Under the pieces are notes generated by a model. The model was not told the origin of the DNA, did no database searches, and saw nothing but the letters and a program-made list of their open reading frames with translations. A program made the translations under genes and the position numbers. Shown here piece by piece: positions 31,110 through 42,743 of a stretch of 64,000 nt of DNA; the first letter of the stretch is position 1, and every line of letters starts with the position of its first letter. The DNA is from Marsupella aquatica (lineage: Eukaryota; Marchantiophyta), in the NCBI GenBank assembly GCA_973895155.1, contig OZ316899.1, positions 2,976,001 through 3,040,000 on the forward strand. The letters are read 5' to 3'.

Positions 31110-32398
31110 CCGATTAAGGATTCTCGGAAGGAGAAAGCTACTGATACTTGTAGCCCAAACCAAAATCAAGAAATGGAATTCAGAGAAAGAAAGTACAACA
31201 GACAGTCGTAATGGAATCAAGAAATGAATTATGGACTTTATTTTGCTTTAGTGAGGCTAGTGAATTACCGGTGATAAGTTCTTTGAGCGAAGTGGAATAC
31301 AAAGCCTTGAACAAAGGGGAGACGAGGTTAGAAGGAGGAGAGGTGATCTTGTTGATACATAATTCTCCTACTTATACGGAATTAACTATGAAAGAGTTGC
31401 AGGAAGGAATTTGGAGACCAGTTAGACAGGCCAGATACAAGAAAGAGGAAAGAAATCAAGTTGTGTCGAGCCAGCAAGATGAGGAACGATTCAAGAAAGG
31501 GGCCGTGTGTCCCAGTGAGGCCACCCAGCAAGAGTATGGAACTAGAAAAGATTTTAGTTGTATGTTTGTGGCAGAGGTCAGAATACCCAGCACCGGTGGC
31601 GTTGCAGATTGGACGAGTGCTGAGGCGATTGCAGAAGAAATTGAGAGAGAACACCACCAATGAGGACGGGAGCCTGTTCTGGAGCAGAGAGGAAGTGTTT
31701 GATTATAATATGTTAAAGGAGCTGCTGTGGTTATGCAAAACTCAGCTGATGCTACCAGAGAACTGCACTCCAACGTTGAGTGAATAAGGAGCAGAGGTGA
31801 TTAGTCGGAAAAAGGTAGTTTGACGGAGCTGTTGTTTTGCGAAGTAGAACAGTAAGTCAGAATGCTAAATTTAATAGTATCTCAAAGTTGCGGAAGAGTT
31901 CTGTCCCACTAAGGATGGTAACTGTTAGTAAAAACTATTTATATCTGTTATAGTAGTCATGAGGTTCTCCACTATGGGAAGAACGGAGCTTATGAAAAGT
32001 TTTCAGTTGGAACTGTGGATTACTCATCGTGAAATATATATAGTTATTAAGGATTCGAAGAGAAAGTATCGACCAGTTGTGGTGGGGGTATTCGATGAAT
32101 GGAATAGTGTAGCCACAACTTTATACAAGAAAAGTATAGTTAGGTGCGCAGCAGAGGAAGTGTTGGACGCATCCCAAACCTAACCTAAATTAGGTGTCGG
32201 AAAAGAGAAATTGAATTACTTGTTAACAGAATGACAAGGAATTTTAAGAAAGAAATAGTATACCTTGTGGAAATTGAAATTAACTGTGTGCAAGTATAAA
32301 GTGGAATGGGTAATTACACCTAGAAGAGGCAAGAAATGAAAATAGACTGTTGATAAGTTAGAATTTGATCAATTAATCATGCATTGGTATAACGAGGA
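31110..32398 (+). other. Family-D leader region
   Basis: Long leader (about 1.3 kb) between primer site and gag. It contains one 150-codon open frame, listed separately, and otherwise no gene I can support. Confidence 0.5.
31211..31663 (+). CDS. Small leader ORF of unknown function
   Basis: 150 codons, ATG to TGA, hydrophilic and Glu-rich, no cysteine pattern or membrane segment. It lies upstream of gag in the leader of the family-D element. No homologue is recognisable and no second copy exists in the window to test conservation, so it may be a chance frame. Confidence 0.25.
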   Translation: MESRNELWTLFCFSEASELPVISSLSEVEYKALNKGETRLEGGEVILLIHNSPTYTELTMKELQEGIWRPVRQARYKKEERNQVVSSQQDEERFKKGAVCPSEATQQEYGTRKDFSCMFVAEVRIPSTGGVADWTSAEAIAEEIEREHHQ

Positions 32399-32416
32399 GT
32401 GAACTGGAAGTTCAGA

Positions 32417-34530
32417 ATGATGGGGAAGACTTCAGGGGAGACTAGTTCAGAAGGAATGGGGGAAGAATTCAAACCCTTTAAAGAGGGGACTCCTAAAATG
32501 GAATTCATGAAGGAGGAAGTGACAAAGGTACATTCCAGAGAACCAATGAGCAGTGAAGGAGTGAAATCGACCGTGATACCTTTGAGGCGGGTGAAAATTC
32601 CCATTTTTAAAGGTACGTTGGAAGAGGACGCTGATACCCATCTGGCCAGATTTGAGGAAATGCTTCGGGCTAATCACGAGCAAAATGATGTAACAAGATT
32701 GGAATTGTTTCCAAGTTCCTTGGATAAAGGTGCTTTTGTCTGGTACACCCAATACTCACCTGGTCATTTTCAAGAATGGAAACATTTAGCAAAGTCCTTC
32801 CTAGACCAGTATCGGGTGGCTAAAGAGGAGACTGATTTGTATAGCATTTTGCAAAATATGAAGCAACAAAAGACAAATCTGTTCAGAGTTACATAGGGAG
32901 ATTAAAGGTGGCTATGCGCAGGTTGACTCATCAACCATCTGATGCTCAACGGATTAGTTGGATGAGAAGAGCAGTCAAAGAAAATTTAGTAATTGTGGTG
33001 GAACAAAATCCCACCCAGGATGCAGATGAGTATGAAAGAAGGCTTATTAGGTTAGAAGGGATTACTCAAATGATGAAGACTGATTTTTCTACTCAAAGTG
33101 AGGGGGAAACAAATAGGGTTAAAGGAGAGGGATCCAACAATGAAAAAAAGGAGCATAAACGAAGAAAATGTTGTGAAATTCACATGAGAGCAGGGCACAC
33201 TACCCAGGAATGTTTTCAGAATCCCTATAAGAAAGGGGGGAATGTGGCAGTGAATGCAGTTGAGCAAGGTGCTAGAGAAACTGAGAGAATAGAAAAAAAT
33301 CAAAACTACTACAATCCAGACAGGCAATTTACTAATAAAAGGAACTTTCGAGAGGAAGGAGAAAGACCTCCTCTTACATGTTATTACTGTGGGAAGATTG
33401 GTCACATAAGAGGAACTAAATGTGAATTGTGGGTACAACATAATAAGGAAAGAACAGAAGCACAAAATAAGGCTCCAGTTAATCATGTGAGGATTCAAAC
33501 AAGGGATGTGAATATAGTAACACAGTCACAACAAGCGGAACCACCCATTGTGTTAGCCTTACCTTCCACTAGTGGAGTTTCGAGTTGGGAACAGTTGGAT
33601 AATACCACACGGAACACAGTAGAACAAATTTGGCAACAGCAGCAAAGCAAACTGCTACCAAGACCGGAGAAGTTAATGGGGTTGGATGGAAGAAGAGAAA
33701 GTGGACCTGAAATCTTGGAATCTAAGGAGAATCTTGATGAAGGAAGTGGAGAATCTGTCATACTAGAGGGCGATCCAGTAAGTGAGAACCCATTAAGGGA
33801 AGAACCCTTTAATGCAGAAACATCCAGGGTCAAAAATGAACAAGATATAATTAGGAAATTAGTAGAGGTTATTTCAAAAACTAAGGTGGAGTTAACAGTG
33901 GAAGAGTTGTTATGTATAGCTCCACAATGCAGAGAAGCAGTATTCAAGAAAATGAGTGAAGAAGCCCCTGGAAAGGCGGCACCAAACATCAGTAGAATGA
34001 AGAGAGGGACAGCTGAAACTGAAAGCGAGAGAGAAGATTCGCAGGAGTTACCACGAGCACCAACTTATAAGTTGGAAAAGACAGTATTGGCGGATAAGGG
34101 GGCAATGGTACAGTTAAATATAAAAGGAACAAAAATTAAGAATGTTTTATTGGATGGCGGTTCCGCTGTTAATTTAATGAGTGAGGATATATTCCGGAGA
34201 CTTGCAAAGGTAAGAATAGTGCCTGCACCTTTTAACTTATTAATGGCAGATCAAAGTAGTTGTCATCCATTGGGATATATACCAGAATTGCCAATACAAA
34301 TATCAGGAATCAAGTATAACATAGATGTGGTAGTTTTAAGAAGAGGGGATTCGTCAAAGAGGCAACCGATGATATTGGGGCGACCTTGGTTAAGGCAAGC
34401 CAGAGTTAAACAAAGTTGGGCTAAAGATAAGGACTATATAAAAATTGAGAGTGAAGGAGAAACCTATAAAATTTACACTACACCAGCCTTGGATGGGACC
34501 GAGTATCAACGGGTACGAGTATGTACCTAA
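32417..34530 (+). pseudogene. gag: Family-D gag and protease, one frameshift
   Basis: The capsid region starts at ATG 32417 (GTG 32399 is in frame) and contains PIFKGTLEEDADTHLARFEEML ... FLDQYR, a typical Gypsy capsid (retrotransposon gag) pattern. It runs into TAG at 32894. The continuing sequence (QSYIGRLKVAMRRL) is in the frame of 32908-34530, so a 1-base shift lies near 32870. Downstream: a first Cys/His cluster (CCEIHMRAGHTTQEC), a zinc knuckle CYYCGKIGHIRGTKC, an acidic linker, and protease LLDGGSAVNLM with RPWLRQARV as in family A. It ends at TAA 34528. Without the frameshift gag and protease would be one frame. Confidence 0.8.
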
Positions 34531-37500
34531 ACTGGGAAGAGGGATTGTCGGAAGAAGAAGAAACCACATTATTTGAATGTTGTCCAAATTTAATTCATTT
34601 GGCAGAAGCAAAAGTAGTAAGGAGAGAAGGAACTATTGAGCAAGAGAGAGAAATCATGGAACAGGATTTGAAGAAGGATCTCTTATTACATGTTAGACCA
34701 CAGGAAGAGCATGATTGTAAATTAAAGGAAGAAAAAACACATTCAAACTACTTTACAGTCGAGTCAACAAGACGTAGTGGGTTGGAGTGTAACAGATGAG
34801 GAACAAATTAAGAAAATGAACATAGGGGATGAGGGAATCACCAAGGAGGTCAAGATAGGGAATAATCTGGAACTGGGAATTGAAACACAGTTAAAGGAAT
34901 TATTAATAGAATTTCGAGATGTGTTTGCCTGGGATTATACAGACTTAAAGGGAATACCTGAAACTATTGGGGAACATTGTATAAGATTGGAACCAGGAAC
35001 TATTCCCATACAAGCACAGAGGTACCGTTTAAATCCTAACTATGCGCTTAAAGTGAAAGAAGAAATACAAAAAATATTGGATGCTGATTTTATCTATCCT
35101 GTCAATAGATATACTTGGTTATCAGCGATAGTAGTGGTACCTAAAAAAAATGGAAAACTTAGGGTTTGCATTGATTATCAAAAATTTAATGCAGCTACTA
35201 TAAAAGACCCATTTCCAGTAACCTTTATAGAATCTGTATTAGATCAAGTGGGGGGTAAAGAAGCATATTCTTTATTGGATGGATTTAGTGGGTACAGCCA
35301 AGTGAAATTGTCTCCCATGGCTCGAGAAATGACTACTTTTATAACTGAGTGGGGAGCGTTTCAGTATAAAGTGTTACCATTTGGGCTATGTAATGGGCCA
35401 AGTACTTTTCAGCGTATTATGATGATGCTTTTCCATGTGTATTTAAATGATTTTATGCAAATCTTTCTGGATGATTTTACAATTTATGGGGATAGGGATG
35501 TGCATTTAGTGCAACTAAAACTCTATTTACTTAGATGTAGGGAGTGAGTTTAAATCCGGATAAATGTACATTCTTTGTAACATCTGGGAGGTTATTAGGG
35601 CATATTGTGTGTAAGGACGGGTTGCTAGTAGACCCAAACAAGGTTAAAGTCATCAAGGAAATGTCAGCACTTGAAACTGCCACTCAAGTTTGAAGGTTCC
35701 TAGGAGCTAGCGGATTTTATCAAAGATACATTCGAGGTTATTCAGAGATAAGTGCCCCATTAGCCAAGTTAACAGGGAGTACTAGTGTTTTCAAATGGAC
35801 CTCGGATTGTGAAATAACATTTGAAACACTCAAAGACAAATTAAGTGAAGCACCTATTTTAAAGCAACCAGATTGGGGTAGGGTGTTCCATTTGCATACT
35901 GATGCTTTGTTGACTGCAGTAGGTGCAGTCCTAGCTCAACCAGAGGATGAAGGGTTGGATTTGCCAGTCTATTATGCTAGTAGGCTGTTAAATGTACATG
36001 AAAGAAATTATACGACTACAGAGAGAGAAGCTTTAGCTATGATATAAGCAGTAAAGAAATTCAGACATTACTTACTAGGGAACAAGTTCATATTTTATAT
36101 AGATCACAATGCTTTAGTGAGTTTAGTGAATAAACCTCAATTGTCTGGTCGAATTGCTAGATGGATATTGCTGCTTTCAGAGTTTGACTATACTATCGTT
36201 TATAAGCTAGGAAAAACCCATGTCATCCCGGATCAACTAAGCAGGTTGGAGTCAGGCGAAGACCCAACGGGAGTAGAAGACAGCTTACCCGACATGGAGT
36301 TATACCAGGATAAATTGGAAAAAAATACAGAGAGAGGTGATTCTTTAAAACAAGTAAAGGAGACAGGCAGTTCTTTGGGACTGGAGCCAGATAGGAGACC
36401 AGTATTGAGAGTAATAGTGGACTCCAGTGAAGAGCTACAACATTACCTGAGAACAGCAGCATACCCAATGGGACTTAGCAACAAGGAAAGAAAAATTTAT
36501 GCTCACAAGGCAAGACCTTACACACTCATGGAAGGAGTGTTGTATTACAAAGGGCCAGATGATCTTTTAAGAAGAGTGGTGGCACCAGCAGAACGAGACA
36601 ATATTCTGAAGGTGGCCCATGAAGGATTTGGAGGAGGACATTTTGGAGCAGATATAACAGTACGAAAAATACTACAACAAGGGTTGTGGTGGAGAACCAT
36701 CCACCAAGACACTTACAAGTTTGTAAAGACTTGTGATGCTTGCCAACGATTGGGCCCTATTAAGGAGAGCATGGAGTACCGACCAATCATATCACCATAC
36801 ATTTTTCAGAAATGGGGATTGGATTTCATAGGACCAATAAACCCTGTGGCAAGGTACAGTCAGATTCAATTCATCATAGCAACAACAGAATACACCACCA
36901 AGTGGGTGGAAGCAGTGGGAACCAGAGAGAGCAATGCTAAAGTAACAGCTAAGTTCCTTTACCAGAACATTATAACCCGTTATGGACCTCCAGAAGAATT
37001 AATCAGTGACCAAGGAACCCATTTTATGAATACAGTCATCCAGGAGTTAACAAACAATTATAAAATCACCCATAGGTTTTCAACACCCTATTACCCTCAA
37101 TGTAATGGACAAGCAGAGTCCACAAATAAAATACTGTTAAATGTGTTAAGAAAAGTAGTGAATGAACAATTAAATGATTGGGATGTTCAACTACCAGCAG
37201 TAGTTTGGGCATTCCGTACAGCCTATAAGGTTACCACAGGGCACACTCCATTCAATATGATGTTTGGTATAGAAGCAAGAATGCCAGCTGAATGGGAGTT
37301 ACCTAGTCTAAGATTAGCAATTCAACAAGATATAAACCAGGACAAAATACTTACTAAAAGATTAGAGGAATTGCTAAACGTAGCTGAAATTAGAGAAGAA
37401 GGGGAGAAAAAGTTAGAATTAATGCAAGAGTAGAGAAAGAAAAGGATAGATAGGTATAGAAAAATACAAGTTTTTAAAACAAATGACTTAGTCTTGTGGT

Positions 37501-37679
37501 GTAGGAAAATGGCAAAAATTTAAAAAGGAAAGTTGAGAATGAGATGGGAAGGACCCTTTATCATAGAACAAGATAAAGGAAATGGAACGTATGAAATCAG
37601 CAGTTCGGATGGGCAAGAAAGACAATTACTTAATGGCAACAAACTGAAATTGTATTTTAAGAGAGAGGACATTATCTAA
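34521..37679 (+). pseudogene. pol: Family-D pol: RT, RNase H, integrase with several lesions
   Basis: Linker at 34521-34799, then RT from 34777 (RVCIDYQKFN, LLDGFSGYSQV, FLDDF) to 35547. After a shift near 35540 the frame at 35544-37679 carries the RT end (LNPDKCTFF), RNase H (HTDALLTAVGAVL, TEREALAM), integrase HHCC (HEGFGGGHF...CDACQRLG) and core residues (WGLDFIGP, ISDQGTHF, CNGQAESTNK). It ends with a GDLVL-like tail. That frame has four internal stops: TGA 35691 (where Arg is expected), TAA 36045, TAG 37431 and TAA 37521; it ends at TAA 37677. Integrase catalytic residues are all still present. No chromodomain is visible. Confidence 0.85.
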
Positions 37680-37744
37680 GGGATTTGGAGAGAACCATCT
37701 GGGATACGGAAGTAGGGTTACCAAAACAAGAGGAAAATGAAGAA

Positions 37745-38144
37745 ATGCCAGTAGAGGTTGATATAGCAGTTAATAGCTTGGATAGATTGATTACTCATTT
37801 AAGTAATCCTATAGAATTTAGGATAAAAGATTGCCCCTGGCACTACTCGGTAGGGTCCATAAATCTGGACAGAGCAAATATTCCTTTTTCTTCATTTGTA
37901 TTACATGTTAGTAAAGTAGATGTGGCTGAAGTATACTCAAAACAAATCTTGAAAGGGACAAGTTGTAAGAAACACAGGAGATGTCCTGAGAATTTAATGA
38001 TAATTGGATATTGGGTTGGGGCAAGAACTATTTTCATAGAAAAAAGAATCCCTAGGCTCACACCAGTAATTCCTTGTATCAGAAATGAAGAAACCGGGGA
38101 GTTAGGGGTATTAATGGGTATTGAACATGATGGGCGTGGCACGG
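37745..38144 (+). CDS. Small family-D ORF between pol and ORF3, split by family-E insertion
   Basis: Open frame (ATG 37745; open from about 37685) encoding a 140-150-residue protein with three or four cysteines (DCPWHYSVG, SCKKHRRCP) and hydrophobic strand-like segments. It is interrupted at 38144; across the insertion the frame resumes at 42744 and ends at TAA 42767. Its 3' end overlaps the ORF3 start (ATG 38127) in another frame. I do not recognise the family. It could be a pol-derived tail product or an accessory protein. Confidence 0.5.
38127..38144 (+). CDS. Start of family-D ORF3 (first six codons)
   Basis: ATG ATG GGC GTG GCA CGG. After removing 38145-42743 the frame runs straight into CAT CAC AAT GGG GGA at 42744 and onward into the ORF3 body. 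The family-E element therefore landed 18 bases after the start codon. The second in-frame ATG at 38130 could equally be used. Confidence 0.55.
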
Positions 38145-39041
38145 TTCCCAAGACCTCTAACACCGAGAACTACCCTCAACCGATCATAAACCACTTGGTT
38201 ATGTCGGTCCTCTTTCCTTACGGCAGCTATTCAGCTTGGAAACGCGATACTCTCCTTGGGTCCACACTTACCGGACCGATTCTTTCACTGGGCTTGTGAA
38301 TTGTGCACAACTGAGACACCTAATTCCTCTTTAACTTCTTCAGGTATATTTGTATTCCGCCCCCGGAATGTACCTCTATGGCTTAATTTCTTAAGCCGGC
38401 TGACGGTCTTTTTCAGACTGACTCAACCCACACTTCACCGACTAACACTCTCAATCCTCACTGTTCTCTCAGAGTTTGATTTGGGCAGTCTCCAATCAAG
38501 GCAATGCGATTGTATTTTGCTCAATAGTTCACCCTATCTGACTTTAATCGATCAAGCAACAGATATCATAACACTCAACTTCTTGGATGGCAAGAATCTG
38601 TGAACTATGCAACGAAGCCAACTCAATTCAAACAATTGCTCAGAAATCCAAGGGAACTGGTGGTTTACTGATACCCTCCGGTCTAGATTTAGCCGAGAGC
38701 TTCCTGTGTTTACAACAATACAGATTAACACTAAAGCCTTGACTAAGAAAAAGCCCCTGAAACCACGCTGCCCAGGTTTTTATCCTTGCAGCGCTTTCAA
38801 AAAAAACAACAGAGATCCTAACCACCACACATGGCCTTCCACCGCGATAATCCTAAAAAAAAACTATCACCTAAAAACTTGAATGGCCCGGAACCCTGTG
38901 TGAACCGAGCATCTACTACTATCTAAGCCAACAGGGCGCTACTTGCCCTGTCCCATCCTACAACGGCCGCGCCCTTCTGGCCCAAGCCCTTCTCCTGTCG
39001 CCACGTCCTCCTTCCAACCAATGACTGGCCCTCCTTAATTG
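38145..39041 (-). repeat. 3' flank / probable LTR of the nested family-E element
   Basis: Non-coding. Read on the minus strand, positions 38373-38342 give ACATTCCGGGGGCGGAATAC then AAATATACCTG, the same block as in family-A LTRs and after the other family-E ORF. No second copy is found upstream of the ORF, so LTR status is inferred. Confidence 0.45.
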
Positions 39042-42000
39042 TCAGATGACCGGGGGTAAGTCTGAATCTTCCGACTCTGCACCTTCTCCTGCCATCGGCC
39101 CCGGCCCGACCCCTTCGGCTTCTGTTTTGCCGGCCCCGGCATCGGTCTCGACATCGGCATCTGCATCTGCATCTGCATCCGCATCCTCCTGGGAAACGGC
39201 TTGGAGAGCCTTTGCCTTAACTTCCTCAATCCAAGCCTTTTCCCCGATGCGCTCGGTCTCGATAACCCACGGTTTCACGTTCTGTGTGTCCATAGAAGCA
39301 GTACCATCATCTAAACCTGTTACCGCAGCTCCAAGTTGATCCGCAGTACTTACCTCTACCACCGCTGCCTTCAGGGCCACAGTACCACAAATGTGAGCAG
39401 CCATGCTCTCGACTTCCTCCGGAGTGGCTTTAAGGGTTTTAACTTTATTATCGCCTGGCCCCATGAACGTCTTTGCCAAGTCTGCCACCAACTGCATGGC
39501 TTTGCCCCCAGTCACACTTGACAACAGAGAGCTTGGCTTCGGCTTCGGCTTCACTATATTTCCGCCTACCATACTACTGTCGGGAAGCCTTTCAGTTGGT
39601 GACCCATATCCCGCTTCGGCATACTTCTTCAATTTCTGCGTTTGATTGTCGGCATGCCTCTGCAGCCCGATCATCTTATCCTTGGCATCCTCCAATTCTT
39701 GAGATACATCTTCAACTTCATCGTTAAGCCGTAGTATCTCGGCCTTGGCCGTCTTCAACTCCTCATTTAAGATCTGCACGATCTCCAACTCTTGCTTATC
39801 TACGGCTGCTTTCAAGGAGTCGTTGATACCTTCCAGTTTTGTGACCTTGTTTGTCCATGCCTGCTTTGTCCTGGTTAGCTCCTCCTGAAGCTCCTTGCGT
39901 ATCTGTTGAACCCGGTTTAGGTGATCATTGGCCGCCGTGCACATGGCGTCATCATGCTTTTCACGCATGGTCTCCAACCGGTCAAGTAACTTATCATACT
40001 TCCTTTGGGCTTCTACCAAGGCCTTTTTGCTCTGGGTGGCCTGCTCCTTAGCTGTCTTTCTGAGCCTCTCAACTTGGCGATTTAAACCCTGTACCTCTAC
40101 TTTTGAATCGGCTAACTCTAGCTCTATCTTCGTCAACTTTTCCTTGATCTGCTGGTTATCCAATTGGTAGTTTTCCAATTGGTTGTTTGCCACGTCCAAT
40201 TCCTGCTGCCTAGCCAAGAGATCCTGCTGAGTTGGTTGAGCAGACTTCATCTTAGCAACTTTGGCCTCCATGGAGCGAAGCCGAGGGATTACTTCCTCCT
40301 TCTTCAATCGCTCCAATGTCATTGCCTCCTCCAGTCTCGTTTGATCAGCCATTTCTTTTCTAAGAAATGGCCCGGATTCCAACTCGTTGCCAAAGATTTC
40401 TAAGGCTAAGAGTCCACACATGTCTCCATACTCCTTAGCCCGATTTCTTGCATAGTTTGACCTCCCAGGTAATACTGGCATCTGCCATCGAGGTCGTCTC
40501 TCCCAAGCTTCAGCCCGTAATTGGTCAAAGTTAGTGAGAGGTTCGGCTTGCCTCTCACTAAGCCGTCTTATTCCTTCTGGCCACTCACCTCCTGGTAGCT
40601 GGCATTCGTGTTCTGCATTCCGGGCCCCCCACTCCTTAATCTTCTCATGTAGCCCGGCTTCAGCTTCCTTCATCTTGTCGAATTCCAATGGCGTCACATC
40701 TGGTGGAGGAGATTCTGGCATTTTCTGGTCCTCCAGTTTGCCATAGAAGACCGCGGGAAGTCTTCTACAAAACCTTCCCATCGTTCTAACTCCTGGGACC
40801 GGCCTCTCCCCATGATCGACATAGTCATCGTCGTAATCATCCACATTGACCTGACTACCTAACATGCCGGCCTCTCCTCCAAAGCCCCCAATCTCCTCCT
40901 CTGAAAATTGTTGGGCTGCAGCTGGTTGACCTTCCACCACGGATCCGTTCACTTGGGCTCTGTTAGAAGCTTTTACAACCGGCCTCTCCTGGCCTCGGCT
41001 TACCTCCTCGTCTGTCTCCGAATCCATTCGCTCGTCATATTTCTTTCTCTCTTCGGGAGTCATCTTCCTCTCGACCAACTGGATGCCTGCATATGGATTA
41101 TTGCGAGTAGGCTGGCGTAACGGATTTCTCACTACATCATATGTTACTACCTCTGGCTCCTTGATAGGGGAATGCTCCCGTTCTCGTGTTGCCTGTGTTG
41201 CCGACCTCCTCCCATGGCGTCGTATGTTTAGAGACTCCTTGTCCTCCTCCACTTCCTCAAGTGGTGCAGTGATCTGCATCCGCTCCTGTATAGGCAACAC
41301 TGGTGCAAAAGACTGGCTTCTTGCATAACGGCAAAGCAATTGCAGATGGTACCCTAGTCTAGATACCGCTCCCTCCCCAATGCTCTGCTTCTCTTCGTTT
41401 AATGCCTTCTTTAACTGCATTAAGAGATAGTCGTTGTAGTCTCGGCTTGCATCGATATTCTCTACCAAAAATACCTGGGCTTTGCCGATTTCTGCTCTCG
41501 GCAAGGTACAATGCAATGTGACTCTCAGGAAATCAATCAACTGCCCTATATGTGGGTTGGTACATTGATTCCTAAAAAACCCATTCTTAGTGGAAGGCCC
41601 TGGAAATGACCTGAACTGGTCGTCCGGCAACGTCTTCCTCTGCTCCACCTTTGTTTTCCTTCCTGTTGGTAAAGCAAACACGGCTTCGATAAGCGCAGGA
41701 GTTAATTCGAACACCTTTCCATACAACAGCGTTGTGTTGGAAGAAGCCTCCCAGCATCCCACGAAGTCCAACAGATCCTCATCCGGTATGTCTACCATTC
41801 TCCAGGGCAACCTGACAAAGCCCTCCAACCCAGTGTCATTCATATATCCTGCATATTTGTTATCCTGAACGGCACTGAAGACCTCATCCTCATCTCTTGC
41901 GAACTGTAATTATAAATCGGCAGGTAACCTGTTTGCCCACCCTATCATGTTTTTATCTTCTACAGCCCGATCTCTAATTGGCCCGGATTCCATCTTGATT

Positions 42001-42572
42001 GGTCTCTCCAACCTAGTTCGCTTTGCTGGAGTTGCAGATGCCGAACCTCCCTTGCGCTTCATCTCTTCAGTGCCTGAATACTCCCCAAGAATAGCTGCCT
42101 TTGTCCACTTTGCAGTGTGACCCTTCAATTCCCAAAGTGGTTGCCCGGCGTTCTTGATTGCCTCCCTGATCCCCACGACCTTATTCTCCCGAATTAGCAA
42201 TTCGTCAAGCTCCGCACTGGTGGGTGTCCATGAGAACTTTTCCAATACCTCCTCCGTATCTATGAATGCCGATTTGTGAATTCCCCACAATTGCGCAAGC
42301 TCTGCTCGTTCTCTGGCTGCGCGCTCCGGCTCAACGTCTTCATACGTAGGTATCAGCTGCCTTGCTTCTTCAAGCAAACAGCCCCAAAACTTCCCTGCCT
42401 GATTCACTGTGTTCATTCCACCGAATGCCAAGAACCTGCGCAATTTCTCAAACCACCTCCCCCGTTCGATCGGCAGCGGATTCGCTAGGTTGATCGAACA
42501 AGCAATTGCACTAGTGTACAGAGTGTCGGTCCCCTCCTTACGAAGCCGCCTCCTGATGGCTTGTGTGATCAA
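39042..42572 (-). pseudogene. Family-E ORF, best copy (one nonsense codon)
   Basis: One minus-strand frame of 1177 codons broken only by TAA at 41912-41910, where the truncated copy has CAA (ADLQLQF). Features: N-terminal region (FLAFGGMNTVNQAGKFWGCL); basic KR stretch (MKRKGGSASATPAKRTR); the shared module with LPTGRKTKV, FPGPSTKNGFFRNQCTNPHI, PRAEIGKAQVFLVEN and YLLMQLKKALNEEK; an acidic linker with DDYDDDY; a coiled coil of over 300 residues (about 40300-39640); and a Glu/Asp-Ala C-terminus including a (DA)n run from a GCATCT microsatellite near 39160. No enzymatic motif, signal peptide or membrane helix. A structural, RNA-binding or assembly role is possible but unproven. Confidence 0.8.
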
Positions 42573-42743
42573 GCCCTGATTAGGTCATAACCCTAATCGC
42601 GACCGTTGGATCAGATCCCATCACAATTTCCCCCGAACATATTGAAATCGGCTTCAATCTTTATAACTCCCTAATTATATCTACCTAATCTTTATTTAGC
42701 CATTATTTTAGGCTTAACTAAGTACTTCGTGATCCTGGCACGG

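Larger units (their letters stand above)
38145..42735 (-). mobile_element. Family-E element nested in family-D ORF3
   Basis: Minus-oriented insertion bounded by TGGCACGG on both sides (38137-38144 and 42736-42743); joining the flanks restores two overlapping family-D frames. It contains one long ORF (39042-42572) and on its 3' side the LTR-type hairpin block. I see no gag or pol, so it is either non-autonomous or a fragment. LTR ends are not obvious and the 8-bp shared flank is longer than the usual 5 bp, so exact termini are uncertain. Confidence 0.7.
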